64,000 nucleotides of DNA from Microthrixaceae bacterium (GTDB lineage: Bacteria; Actinomycetota; Acidimicrobiia; Acidimicrobiales; Microtrichaceae): positions 1 through 64,000 of the forward strand of contig JACJWI010000003.1 in NCBI GenBank assembly GCA_020637215.1, given 5' to 3'. Both the position numbers and the translations under genes were made by a program. Positions 13,801 through 22,350 of this stretch are shown here, piece after piece. Within the stretch, counting starts at the first letter, position 1, and each line of letters starts with the position of its first letter. The notes beneath the pieces are model-generated. The model was not told the DNA's origin. It saw nothing but the letters and a program-made list of their open reading frames with translations, and made no database searches.

Positions 13801-15726
13801 TCAGTTCAGCGACACGGGTTCGGGCGACGTCGGCGGTGCCGGCGGGACCGGGGCCGGCGGGACCGGAGCGGGTGAACCGGACGCCGGCGGAACCGGGGCG
13901 GGCGTGCCTGGCGACGGCGGGACGGGACCGCCGGTCGGAGCCGACGGACCGGCGCTGCGCTGGTCGTCGGGTGCCTCGCCGTAGCCGTAGTAGTAGTACT
14001 GCGCGCCGCGGGATTCGTCCGACGCGTTGAACACCACGCCGAGGACCGGCGCCGAGAACCGCTGGAGCACCTCGGCGGTGCGGTGCGCCGACTCCGCCGT
14101 GGTCTTGCCGGAGCGCACCACCACGAGCACCAGGTCCGTGCGGGGCAGCAGCTCGCTGGCGTCGTTGGTGGCCAGGAACGGTGCGGTGTCCAACAGGATC
14201 ACGTCGAAGTTGCCGCGCTGGGCGTCGATCACCTTCTGCTGCTCCGCCACCACCTCGAGCGGGTTCGTCTCCGACGAGCCTTCGCCGAAGCCGGTCACCA
14301 GCGACACCCGCGGGATCTTCGTCGGGCGAGGGAGCGTCACGTCGCTTGGTGTCGCCGGCGCGTCGGCGTGCTCCAACAGGTACTTGTGGACACGCGGCCG
14401 GCGGAAGTCGCAGTTGATCACCAGCACGTCCAGTCCGCCCTCGGCGAACACCTCGGCCAGGTTCGCCACCGTGACGGTCTTGCCCTCGCCGGGATCGGCC
14501 GACGTCACCATCAGCACCGCGGCCGGGTTCGCTGAACCGTTGGCGTAGCTCGACGGCTGCATGTGGCTCAGCGCGTAGATCGCCGCGCCCCGCACCACCC
14601 GGTACGCCTCCGCGGCCCTCGATCGGGGGTGGGCCAGGGTCTGGAGGTCGGTCGAGTGCTGCGCCTTGCGCTTCATGCGAGGGATCTCGGCGATGACGGT
14701 CAGGCCGCTCGCCGTCTCGACGTCCTCGCGTCGACGGAGTCGGGCGTCGAAGCGGTCGAGCAGCAGGATCATGCCGACGCCGAGCGCAAGGCCGGTCAGC
14801 CCGCCGACCGCGGCCCGGGTGGGGGCACCGGCAGGCTTCGACGCCTTGGTCGCCTTGGCGGCGGCCTCGGCTTCCTCGGGGGAGATCGTCGTCGTCGGCG
14901 TCGTGGTCCCGGTCACGTACTCGGGGCCGTTCTGGATGGTCTGGAGCGTGTCGCGGTACGTCGCCTGGGAGATCGGCTTGGCCCTCGCGGTCTGGAGGGT
15001 GGTCAACCCGGCGCTCGGAGGGGGTGAGTTCGCCAGGTTCGTGAACTGCTCGTAGACCATCGAGTACTGGTTCGACAGCGACCGCTGCTCCGCTTCGAGC
15101 TGCGACGAGTTGAGCGGGTTCGCGGCGATCTGAGCGGTGAGCTCGCTGAGCTGGCGGCTCAGGTCGTCGAGCTGGGTCACGATCGACTCGCTCTGCGCGG
15201 CCCGGTCGGCGTCGGCCCTCGCCTGGAGCAGCGCGACCAGCTCGAGGGCCGCCGTGTCGGCCACGGCGGTGATCTGCTGCGGGTCCTCGCCGACGGCGGT
15301 CACCTCGATCGAGCTCACCTGGTCGCGGGGCAGTCCGAGCAGCTGGGCTTCGACCTGCGCCACCGGGAGGCCGAGCCGCTCCGCGGTCCTGGCCGGCACC
15401 TCGCCGGTGTTCACCAGGTAGGCGATCTGGGGAAGGTTCACCTCGGGTTGGTTGCTGGAGCCGTTCACGTTCGTCGTGGCCGCCGCCCGGGTGAGCACGT
15501 GCGTTGCCCTGTAGAACGACGCCCGCGGGATCGTCGTTGTCGCCGTCTTGGCCTTCGTGCCCGGCTTCTCTGTCGACGGTGCGGTGAACCAACCGAGCGC
15601 GGACCCGATGAGCAGCGGGACGAGCAACAGGTACCACCGACGCCGGAACGCGCCCACGTAGTGGCGCAGACGCGCCCGGGGATCGAGCTCCAATCGGGGA
15701 GCGGACGTGTCGGTGTCGATCCTCAT
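13801..15726 (-). CDS. Wzz/BY-kinase: polysaccharide chain-length regulator with tyrosine autokinase
   Basis: This 641-aa inner-membrane protein controls polysaccharide polymerisation and export. It has a TM at about 31-50, an extracytoplasmic coiled-coil-rich region to about 300, and a second TM at about 306-324. The cytoplasmic BY-kinase domain has Walker A SADPGEGKT (409-417), Walker A' VINCDFRRPRVH and Walker B VILLDTAPF. A tyrosine cluster YYYYGYG is the likely autophosphorylation site, followed by an unusual Pro/Ser-rich tail of about 60 residues. It heads a minus-strand group of polysaccharide genes that lies 40 bp from the PqqD-like gene, which suggests a link between the glycine-rich proteins and the cell surface. 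TAGGAT lies 11 nt before ATG. Confidence 0.9.
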   Translation of the reverse strand: MRIDTDTSAPRLELDPRARLRHYVGAFRRRWYLLLVPLLIGSALGWFTAPSTEKPGTKAKTATTTIPRASFYRATHVLTRAAATTNVNGSSNQPEVNLPQIAYLVNTGEVPARTAERLGLPVAQVEAQLLGLPRDQVSSIEVTAVGEDPQQITAVADTAALELVALLQARADADRAAQSESIVTQLDDLSRQLSELTAQIAANPLNSSQLEAEQRSLSNQYSMVYEQFTNLANSPPPSAGLTTLQTARAKPISQATYRDTLQTIQNGPEYVTGTTTPTTTISPEEAEAAAKATKASKPAGAPTRAAVGGLTGLALGVGMILLLDRFDARLRRREDVETASGLTVIAEIPRMKRKAQHSTDLQTLAHPRSRAAEAYRVVRGAAIYALSHMQPSSYANGSANPAAVLMVTSADPGEGKTVTVANLAEVFAEGGLDVLVINCDFRRPRVHKYLLEHADAPATPSDVTLPRPTKIPRVSLVTGFGEGSSETNPLEVVAEQQKVIDAQRGNFDVILLDTAPFLATNDASELLPRTDLVLVVVRSGKTTAESAHRTAEVLQRFSAPVLGVVFNASDESRGAQYYYYGYGEAPDDQRSAGPSAPTGGPVPPSPGTPAPVPPASGSPAPVPPAPVPPAPPTSPEPVSLN

Positions 15727-15737
15727 GACGGAGCGCG

Positions 15738-15743
15738 ATCCTA
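15738..15743 (-). promoter_or_regulatory. -10 box of the tyrosine kinase gene
   Basis: TAGGAT on the minus strand is 11 nt before ATG 15726, giving a 5' leader of only a few bases and no room for a Shine-Dalgarno sequence. Confidence 0.4.
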
Positions 15744-15790
15744 CCGGTCGCGGTCAGACGCGCACGATCGGCGGCTGTGGAAGCTGCCGG

Positions 15791-16492
15791 TCACGGAAGG
15801 GCGCTCGCCGCGGCCGGGACGTGGCGACGGACGCGTGCCACCAGCGTGCCCGCCGGCCGCCCCAGCACGTGTCCGAGGAGGCTCAGCACGACCATGGCGT
15901 CGATGCCCGGCGACGCCTCCTCGACGTACCAGCGGTCGATCGCCACCTTCACCGGCACCACCTCGGACTCGTAGGCCGAGCCGTCGGGCGCGACGGTGAT
16001 CACGTCACGCTCCCAGTCGCCGACCGCGAGCTGCGTCGGCCCGGCGATGCCCGGCGGGGCCTCGAGCACCGCACGCCAATCCGGATCGTCTGCGTCGACG
16101 AACTCCGGTGCCTCTGGCCTGGGGCCGAGCAGGCCCATCTCGCCCTTCATGACGTTGAACAGCTGCGGCAGCTCGTCGAGGTGCGCCGCACGCATGCGAT
16201 GTCCGATCGGGGTGATCCGGTCGTCGGCCGCGCTGGTGAGGCTCACGCCGGCGGCCCGGCCGTCGGCGCTCTCCGCCCGCATGCTGCGCAGCTTCCACAT
16301 CCCGAACGTGGCGCCGCCCCGACCGACCCGCTCGACGGCGATCAGCGCCGGACCGCCGTCGTGGCGGTGCACCAACCAGCCGAGCACGGCGATCAGCGGC
16401 GACACCACGACGAGCGCAGCAGCCGCGATGACCCGGTCGAAGACGATCCGCACCCGCAGGTAGCGGCTCACCGGAGGCACTCCGACAGGCAT
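15791..16492 (-). CDS. Phosphoglycosyl transferase (bacterial sugar transferase family)
   Basis: This 233-aa monotopic membrane enzyme moves a sugar phosphate to undecaprenyl phosphate, the first step of a surface polysaccharide. It shows one N-terminal membrane helix (VIAAAALVVVSPLIAVLGWLV, about 20-40), the FGMWKLRSM motif, the catalytic Asp-Glu pair in HLDELPQLFNVMKGEMG, and GLLGPRPE. The usual C-terminal end follows with an extra tail. Its start overlaps the end of the aminotransferase gene by 25 bp, so translation is coupled. Sugar specificity cannot be told from sequence. Confidence 0.9.
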   Translation of the reverse strand: MPVGVPPVSRYLRVRIVFDRVIAAAALVVVSPLIAVLGWLVHRHDGGPALIAVERVGRGGATFGMWKLRSMRAESADGRAAGVSLTSAADDRITPIGHRMRAAHLDELPQLFNVMKGEMGLLGPRPEAPEFVDADDPDWRAVLEAPPGIAGPTQLAVGDWERDVITVAPDGSAYESEVVPVKVAIDRWYVEEASPGIDAMVVLSLLGHVLGRPAGTLVARVRRHVPAAASALP

Positions 16493-17607
16493 GCGGCGAC
16501 GCGGTCCACGTCGACGTCGGTCAGGTTGACGTGCAACGGCAGGCTGAGCGCCCGGTCCGCCAGGTCGTCGCAGGTTCCCAGCCCGCTTCGTCCGACGTCT
16601 GCGTCGGAGCGGAACCAGCTGAAGTGGTGCAACGGCCGGAAGTGCACGCTGGTGGTGATCCGCTGCGCCGACATCGTGGCCTGGACCGCGTCACGGTCGA
16701 CACCGGGGCGCAGCGCCACGATGGCCAGGTGATCGGCGCTGCCGTCGGGGATCACGTCGGGGATGAAGGTGACCGGCGCGTCGGCGAGCGCCGCCCTGTA
16801 GCGCAGCCCGATCTGACGACGGCGGCGCTGGGATTGCTCGAAGCGGGCGAACTGCGAACGGGCCAGCACCGCCAGGACGTCGGGCAGGTTGGCCTTGATG
16901 CCCGGTCGCACGACGTCGTAACCCGACTTGGCCCCAGGGTGGTAACGGGCCCAGGCGTCGGCGTCCATGCCGTGCAGGCGGTAGGACCTGGCGAACGCCG
17001 CCAGGTCCTCGTCGTCGGTGGCGAGCGCCCCGCCTTCGCCCGAGGTCAGGTTCTTCGACGCGTAGAAGCTGAAGCAGTTCGGGCTGGTCCCGGGACCGCC
17101 GACCAGGCCGCGGTCGTCGCGCGCCCCGAGCGCGTGCGCGGCGTCCTCGACCACCGGGACGCCGGCGTCCGCCGCGAGCTGGTGGATCTCGGCGTCGACC
17201 GGGACCCCGCCGAAGTGCACTGGCAGCACCGCATCGAGGTCGTCGATCTCGGCCGCCAACGCCTCGGGCGACAGGTTGAGCGTGGCCGCGTCCACGTCGA
17301 GCAGCACCGGTCGCAGCCCGTTGTGCACCGCGGCGAGCGCCGTGGCGACGAAGGTCCAGTCCGGAACGCCCACCCTGGCGCCCCGGGGGAGGTCCAGGTA
17401 GGCGAGCGCGGTGTCGAGCGCGGCGGTGCCCGACGACATGGCGATCACCTCGGATCCGCCCAGGTAGTCCGACAGCTCGGCCTCGAGCCCGGCGCACTCG
17501 CTGCCGGTCGTCAACCAACCGCTGCGCAGCACCCGCGCCACGGCCGCGACGTCGTCGTCGGTGATCTCGGGGATCCCGAAGTGGATCAGGTCGTCTTCGG
17601 CGGTCAT
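16468..17607 (-). CDS. DegT/DnrJ/EryC1/StrS family sugar aminotransferase
   Basis: This 379-aa PLP enzyme transaminates a nucleotide-linked keto sugar to an amino sugar. It shows the family features GSGWLTTGSECAGLEAEL, SSGTAALDTAL, the PLP-binding VVEDAAHALGA and the Schiff-base Lys in FYASKNLTSGEGG. The C-terminal HFRPLHH motif is also typical. ATG 17607 fits the family N-terminus (IHFGIPEITDDDVAAVARVL). It forms an operon with the phosphoglycosyl transferase, so the polysaccharide probably contains an amino sugar. UDP- and dTDP-sugar substrates cannot be separated here. Confidence 0.9.
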   Translation of the reverse strand: MTAEDDLIHFGIPEITDDDVAAVARVLRSGWLTTGSECAGLEAELSDYLGGSEVIAMSSGTAALDTALAYLDLPRGARVGVPDWTFVATALAAVHNGLRPVLLDVDAATLNLSPEALAAEIDDLDAVLPVHFGGVPVDAEIHQLAADAGVPVVEDAAHALGARDDRGLVGGPGTSPNCFSFYASKNLTSGEGGALATDDEDLAAFARSYRLHGMDADAWARYHPGAKSGYDVVRPGIKANLPDVLAVLARSQFARFEQSQRRRRQIGLRYRAALADAPVTFIPDVIPDGSADHLAIVALRPGVDRDAVQATMSAQRITTSVHFRPLHHFSWFRSDADVGRSGLGTCDDLADRALSLPLHVNLTDVDVDRVAACLSECLR

Positions 17608-17850
17608 CTGTGGGCGGAATTCGTGATCAGGGGGACCTAGAAGTGAACCACCTTCGTTCCCCTCACGAAAGTGGCGGACGCTCTCCCGTCCTGCGTCCCC
17701 GAGACCGTCAGCGCGACGACGGCCGTCCGGCCGCACCGGCTGGCATCTTCGCGGCCACGGTTCGCTTCCCTCCGCACCGACCGGTGCGGCGCAGCCGTCG
17801 CTTCGGAACCTGAGCGGGTTCCCTCAAACGATCGACGACGGGAACGAACA

Positions 17851-18414
17851 GTGACGATCACCGAAGCGAGCAGGCACCGGCTCCACGAAGCACTCATCGA
17901 GAAGCTGGGCGAGGAGGAGGCATCCACGCTCATGGAACACCTCCCACCCGTCGGCTGGGCCGGCGTCGCCACCAAGACCGACATCGAGCACCTCCGTCTC
18001 GCCACCAGCTCCGAGGTCGGGACCGTTCGGTCTGACATCGACTCGTTGAGCAACTGGACCAAGGCGGAGTTCAGCGCTGTTCGGTCTGACATCGACTCGT
18101 TGAGCAACTGGACCAAGGCGGAGTTCAGCGCTGTTCGGTCTGACATCGACTCGTTGAGCAACTGGACCAAGGCGGAGTTCAGCGCTGTTCGGTCTGACAT
18201 CGACTCGTTGAGCAACTGGACCAAGGCCGAGCACCAGGCGTTGGCCGCCAAGATGGATGGGCGGTTCGAGGCCATCGACCAGCGTTTCGATGCCCTCGAG
18301 TCACGACTCACGGCCACGTTGGCGACGACGCTGACCAGCCATGTCCGCTGGGTGGTCGCGACGATCTTCGCCTCGTACGCGATCCTCGGCGTCCTGCTCG
18401 GCATCTGGCGCTGA
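17851..18414 (+). CDS. Coiled-coil, tail-anchored protein with four 18-residue repeats
   Basis: This 187-aa protein resembles the DUF1640/CCDC90-like bacterial group: a short helical N-domain (TEASRHRLHEALIEKLGEEEASTLMEHLPP) and ATKTDIEHLR, then a coiled coil, then a C-terminal membrane helix (WVVATIFASYAILGVLLGIW). The coiled coil contains four copies of an 18-residue unit, AVRSDIDSLSNWTKAEFS, and ends in DGRFEAIDQRFDALESRL. Such proteins are common in actinobacteria and have no established role. The GTG start aligns with the usual VTITEASRH beginning. The exact tandem repeats suggest recent expansion. Confidence 0.7.
   Translation: MTITEASRHRLHEALIEKLGEEEASTLMEHLPPVGWAGVATKTDIEHLRLATSSEVGTVRSDIDSLSNWTKAEFSAVRSDIDSLSNWTKAEFSAVRSDIDSLSNWTKAEFSAVRSDIDSLSNWTKAEHQALAAKMDGRFEAIDQRFDALESRLTATLATTLTSHVRWVVATIFASYAILGVLLGIWR
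18025..18240 (+). repeat. 54-bp tandem repeat, four units, inside the coiled-coil gene
   Basis: Units start at 18025, 18079, 18133 and 18187. The first three are identical as read; the fourth diverges in its last 12 bases. Each begins GTTCGGTCTGACATCGACTC and adds 18 residues in frame, so copy number can change without breaking the gene. Confidence 0.9.
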
Positions 18415-18467
18415 CGGCTCGGTCGCTCCGAACGCACCGGTCCGGCGGACGCCGGCTCGTCGCGGCT

Positions 18468-18497
18468 TTGGCCCCGTTCGGAGCCGCTGAGTAGTCT
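18468..18497 (+). promoter_or_regulatory. Promoter of the nuo operon
   Basis: TTGGCC (18468-18473), an 18-nt spacer and TAGTCT (18492-18497). The ATG of nuoA is 9 nt after the -10 box and has no Shine-Dalgarno sequence, so the operon mRNA is probably leaderless. Confidence 0.6.
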
Positions 18498-18506
18498 CCC
18501 AGCCTG

Positions 18507-18884
18507 ATGGCGAACCCGCTCAGCGACTACCTGCGCAGCTTCCTCACCGTCGGGCTCTTCGCCGCGCTGGCGGTGGTCCTCTTCTTCCTGTTGGTGGGCA
18601 TCAGCGCGCTCCTGCGCCCGGACCGCCACCAGGAGCAGAAGTACATCGCGTACGAGTCGGGCGCGGACCCCATCGGCTCCATGTGGTCCCAGAGCCAGGT
18701 GCGCTACTACATCTTCGCCCTGCTGTTCGTGATGTTCGACGTCGAAGCGGTGTTCATCTTCCCGTGGGCGACCCAGCTCGAGTGGTTCGGCACCTTCGGC
18801 CTGATCGAGATGTTCGTCTTCATCGGGATCCTGCTGCTCGGACTCGTGTACGCCTGGCGCAAGGGGGTGCTCAAGTGGGCCTAG
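18507..18884 (+). CDS. nuoA: NADH-quinone oxidoreductase subunit A
   Basis: This 125-aa membrane subunit of complex I has three hydrophobic helices and the conserved YESGADPIG loop between the first and second, followed by RYYIFALLFVMFDVEAVFIFPWA, the NuoA signature with its acidic membrane residues. It is the first gene of a tightly packed operon; nuoB starts inside its last codons. Confidence 0.95.
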   Translation: MANPLSDYLRSFLTVGLFAALAVVLFFLLVGISALLRPDRHQEQKYIAYESGADPIGSMWSQSQVRYYIFALLFVMFDVEAVFIFPWATQLEWFGTFGLIEMFVFIGILLLGLVYAWRKGVLKWA

Positions 18885-19390
18885 GGCTCGTCGAGAGCGG
18901 CAAGATGCCCAAGCCGCTCACCAAGCTCCTCAACCTGAGCCGCAGCTACTCCATGTGGGTGTACCAGTGGGGTCTCGCGTGCTGCGCGATCGAGATGGGC
19001 GCCGCGTTCGCCTCTCCCCGCTACGACGTGATGCGCCTCGGCGTCATCCCTCTGCCCGCCGGGCCCCGTCAGACCGACCTCGTGGTCATCTCCGGCACCG
19101 TCACCGACAAGATGGCTCCGTCCATCCTCCGTCTGTACGAGCAGATGCCCGATCCCAAGTACGTGATCTCGATGGGGTCCTGCGCCAACTGCGGCGGCCC
19201 CTACTGGGACAGCTACTCGGTGACCAAGGGCGTCGACCAGATCCTGCCCGTCGACGTGTACGTGCCGGGCTGTCCGCCCCGGCCCGAAGCGCTGCTCGAG
19301 GGCGTCGTGCTGCTCCAGCAGCGCATCAAGACCGAGGACATGGCCGAGCGCTGGACCGGCGAGGCGATCGTGGTGGGCTCCGATGGCTGA
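18875..19390 (+). CDS. nuoB: NADH-quinone oxidoreductase subunit B (N2 cluster)
   Basis: This 171-aa hydrophilic subunit carries the N2 iron-sulfur cluster next to the quinone site. The four ligands are visible: adjacent cysteines in GLACCAIEM, one in GSCANCGG, and one in VPGCPPRPE. GTG 18875 overlaps nuoA by 10 bp, and the N-terminus (MGLGLVESGKMPKPL) is normal for the family. Confidence 0.95.
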   Translation: MGLGLVESGKMPKPLTKLLNLSRSYSMWVYQWGLACCAIEMGAAFASPRYDVMRLGVIPLPAGPRQTDLVVISGTVTDKMAPSILRLYEQMPDPKYVISMGSCANCGGPYWDSYSVTKGVDQILPVDVYVPGCPPRPEALLEGVVLLQQRIKTEDMAERWTGEAIVVGSDG

Positions 19391-20141
19391 CGACGCCGCC
19401 ACCACCGACGCCGCCACCGAGACCCCCGAGGAAGAGGTCGAAGCGGTCCAGCCCGATGAGCTGCGCGAGGGCATCGTCGCCCGCTTCGGCGACCTGCTCG
19501 GCGACGCCCTCGTCGACTCGCTGATCGACCCCGGCGTCGACCTGACCATCCGGGTCCGCACCGACGCCTGGCGCGCCGCGGCCGACGTGGCCCGCAACCA
19601 CCTCGGCGCCCGCTACTTCTGCTTCCTGTCGGCCATCGACTGGCTGCCGTCGCCCTACGGCCGGTCCATGGACTCCGAGGTCGACACCGTTCTCGCCGCC
19701 CAGGCCGGAGACGTCGCCGAGCCCCGCTCGAGCGAGATCGTCCAGGGCACCACCGGCGGCGACACCCGCTTCCAGGTGTTCGCCCGCGTCGCTCACCTCA
19801 ACGGCGACGGCGGCTTCTGGGGCATCACCATCAAGGCCGACGTCCCCGACGACTCCCTGACCGTCGAGTCGTGGGTGCCGATCTACGCCGGTGCCGACTG
19901 GCACGAGCGCGAGGCGTGGGAGATGTTCGGCCTCACCTTCACCGGCCACCCCGGCCTGCGCAACATCTACCTGCCGAGCGGCTTCGAGGGTCACCCGCTG
20001 CGCAAGGACTACCCGCTGCTCAGCCGCATGGTGAAGCCGTGGCCCGGCATCGTCGACGTCGAGCCCATGCCCACCGACGACGAAGACGGCGACGGCGGCG
20101 GTGCTGCCGCGGAGGGTTCCGCCGAGGGAGGAGACAGCTGA
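19383..20141 (+). CDS. nuoC: NADH-quinone oxidoreductase subunit C
   Basis: This 252-aa protein has the NuoC (30-kDa) domain: YFCFLSAIDWL, SWVPIYAGADWHEREAWEMFGLTF, the HPGLRNIYLP loop and HPLRKDYPL. The N-terminal Ala/Glu/Asp-rich 35 residues and the C-terminal Asp/Gly-rich tail are low-complexity extensions, and a loop after DWLPSPYG is longer than usual. It overlaps nuoB by 8 bp; nuoD starts at its stop codon. Confidence 0.95.
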   Translation: MADDAATTDAATETPEEEVEAVQPDELREGIVARFGDLLGDALVDSLIDPGVDLTIRVRTDAWRAAADVARNHLGARYFCFLSAIDWLPSPYGRSMDSEVDTVLAAQAGDVAEPRSSEIVQGTTGGDTRFQVFARVAHLNGDGGFWGITIKADVPDDSLTVESWVPIYAGADWHEREAWEMFGLTFTGHPGLRNIYLPSGFEGHPLRKDYPLLSRMVKPWPGIVDVEPMPTDDEDGDGGGAAAEGSAEGGDS

Positions 20142-21313
20142 TGACCGCCGTCACCGACCGCCGCCAGCTCCAGCAGATCGCAGCCCGCGCCGCGGACGCC
20201 CGGGTCAACGTCGAGCTCGAGACCGAGGGCATGACCCTCAACATCGGCCCGCAGCACCCGGCCACCCACGGCACGCTGCGCATCGTCGCCCGCCTCGACG
20301 GCGAGCAGGTCATCGCCGCGGAGCCGGTCGCCGGCTACATGCACCGCGGCTACGAGAAGCTCTCCGAGGTCCGCACCTACGCGCAGGCCACCGCGCTGAT
20401 GAACCGGATCGACTGGCTCGGCAGCTTCGCCAACGAGGTCCCGTTCATCCTCGCCGCCGAGCGGCTGATGGACGTCGAGGCCCCGCCCCGCGCCACCCAC
20501 ATCCGCACGATCCTCTTCGAGATGTCGCGGATCGCGCACCTGATCCTGTTCCTCGGCGACATGGGCGTGCAGCTCGGCGCCGTCACCCCGGTGTTCTTCG
20601 CCTTCCGCGACCGCGAGTTCGTCCTCAACCAGATCGAGGCGGCCACCGGCGGACGGTTCCACCCCTACTTCGACCGCATCGGCGGCCTCAAGGACGACCT
20701 GCCCAAGGGCTGGATCGCCGACACCAAGGCCGTCATGGAGAAGGTCCGCACCTTCTGCGACGAAATCGAAGACGTCCTGATGGGCGCCGAGATCTTCGAG
20801 ACCCGCACCCGCGGCATCGGCGTCATCCCCCCCGACGTCGCCCAGCAGTACGGGCTGTCGGGCGCCAACCTGCGCGCCTCGGGCGTCGACTGGGACCTGC
20901 GCCGCGACAACTGCGTCGGCCTCGCCTACCCCGAGCTCGACTGGAAGGTCTGGACCCACCCCGACGGCGACAGCTTCGCCCGCTTCTGGGTGCGCCTCCA
21001 GGAGGTGCGCGAGTCCACCAAGATCATCGACCAGCTCTGCGACGGCCTGCCCAGCGGGCCGATCATGGCCAAGGTGCCCCGCATCATCAAGGTGCCCGCC
21101 GGAGAAGCGTGGGTCTCGACCGAGAACCCGCTCGGCGAGATGGGCTACTACGTGGTCAGCCAGGGCGACCTGACGCCGTTCCGGGTCAAGATCCGCTCCG
21201 CCAGCTTCAACAACGTGTCGATCACGCCGTGGCTGCTGCGCGGCGTGTACGTCCCCGACATCATCACGATCCTGGCGTCGCTCTACTTCATCCTGGGGGA
21301 CATCGACCGATGA
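20141..21313 (+). CDS. nuoD: NADH-quinone oxidoreductase subunit D
   Basis: This 390-aa 49-kDa subunit forms the quinone pocket with NuoB. GPQHPATHGTLR near the start holds the conserved His loop, then GYMHRGYEKLSEVRTY, FARFWVRLQEV and the C-terminal DIITILASLYFILGDIDR. GGAGGAG precedes the ATG, which overlaps the nuoC stop by one base. The HRGxEK motif is the region whose Arg is methylated in human NDUFS2, of interest given the MidA-type gene at 29387. Confidence 0.95.
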   Translation: MTAVTDRRQLQQIAARAADARVNVELETEGMTLNIGPQHPATHGTLRIVARLDGEQVIAAEPVAGYMHRGYEKLSEVRTYAQATALMNRIDWLGSFANEVPFILAAERLMDVEAPPRATHIRTILFEMSRIAHLILFLGDMGVQLGAVTPVFFAFRDREFVLNQIEAATGGRFHPYFDRIGGLKDDLPKGWIADTKAVMEKVRTFCDEIEDVLMGAEIFETRTRGIGVIPPDVAQQYGLSGANLRASGVDWDLRRDNCVGLAYPELDWKVWTHPDGDSFARFWVRLQEVRESTKIIDQLCDGLPSGPIMAKVPRIIKVPAGEAWVSTENPLGEMGYYVVSQGDLTPFRVKIRSASFNNVSITPWLLRGVYVPDIITILASLYFILGDIDR

Positions 21314-22350
21314 CCGGTGTCCTGTCCGCGATCGAGCTCGCCTACTGGCAGCAGACGACCATCCGCCTGCTCGCCGGGCTGGTCGCCGTGCTGCTGCTGA
21401 CCGGCGGCGTCGTCTACCTGTACCTGTTCAAGTTCGTCTCCTTCATGCAGAGCCGGCTCGGGCCCATGGAAGCCGGCCCCTACGGCTCACTCCAGCTGCT
21501 CGCCGAGGTCGGCAAGTGGATCCAGAAGGAAGACATCTCCACCAAGGACGCCGACAAGTTCATCTTCGGCCTCGCCCCCGCGGTGGTGCTGGTGTCGACG
21601 TTCCTCATGTTCGTCGTCATCCCCGCCGGCCCCAACGCCGTGATGGCCGACCTCGGCACCGGCATCTACTACGTGCTGGCCATCAGCTCGCTGTCGGTCA
21701 TCGGCATCCTCATGGCCGGCTGGGCGTCGGCCAACAAGTACGCCCTCATGGGCGCCCTGCGCGCCGGCGGCCAGCTCATCGCGTACGAGCTCCCGCTGGT
21801 GCTCGGCGTGCTCGGCGTGGTCATCCAGGCCGGCAGCCTCAACCTCCAGGACATCGTCTACGCCCAGTCCAACGGCGAGATCTTCGGCATCTCCGCCATC
21901 GGCAACCCGTACATCCTCACCCAGTTCGTCGCGTTCGCCATCTTCATGATCGCCGTGCAGGCCGAGCTGACCCAGACGCCGTTCGACATGCCGATCGCCG
22001 AGTCCGAGCTGGTCGCGGGCTACCAGGTCGAGTACTCCGGCATCCGCTTCCTCGTCTACTTCATCGCCGAGTTCGCCACCGCCGTCGGCTTCGCCGCCAT
22101 CGCCTCCACGCTGTTCCTCGGCGGCTGGGCGCTGCCGGCGTCGTGGGGCTTCTCCGACACCGCCATGCACGTCATCGGCCCGATCAACGTGTCGATCAAG
22201 GCCGTGTTCCTGGTCGGCGTCGTGTTCTGGGTGCGATTCACCTTCCCCCGCTTCCGTGAGGACCAGCTCCAGCGCCTGGCGTGGAAGGGGCTCATCCCGT
22301 TGGCGCTCGCCAACATCGTGGTGACGGCGATCCTGAAGGTGGTGTTCTGA
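21310..22350 (+). CDS. nuoH: NADH-quinone oxidoreductase subunit H
   Basis: This 346-aa membrane subunit connects the peripheral arm to the proton-pumping arm and completes the quinone channel. It has about eight membrane helices, the MQSRLGPMEAGPYGSLQLLA loop, TPFDMPIAESELVAGYQVEYSG, and VRFTFPRFREDQL. ATGA overlap with nuoD. It follows nuoD directly: nuoE, nuoF and nuoG, normally between them, are absent. Confidence 0.95.
   Translation: MTGVLSAIELAYWQQTTIRLLAGLVAVLLLTGGVVYLYLFKFVSFMQSRLGPMEAGPYGSLQLLAEVGKWIQKEDISTKDADKFIFGLAPAVVLVSTFLMFVVIPAGPNAVMADLGTGIYYVLAISSLSVIGILMAGWASANKYALMGALRAGGQLIAYELPLVLGVLGVVIQAGSLNLQDIVYAQSNGEIFGISAIGNPYILTQFVAFAIFMIAVQAELTQTPFDMPIAESELVAGYQVEYSGIRFLVYFIAEFATAVGFAAIASTLFLGGWALPASWGFSDTAMHVIGPINVSIKAVFLVGVVFWVRFTFPRFREDQLQRLAWKGLIPLALANIVVTAILKVVF

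Noticed and set aside
18025..18240. Regular repeats as a CRISPR array
   Set aside because: The repeat units are contiguous, without unique spacers, and lie in frame within a gene.
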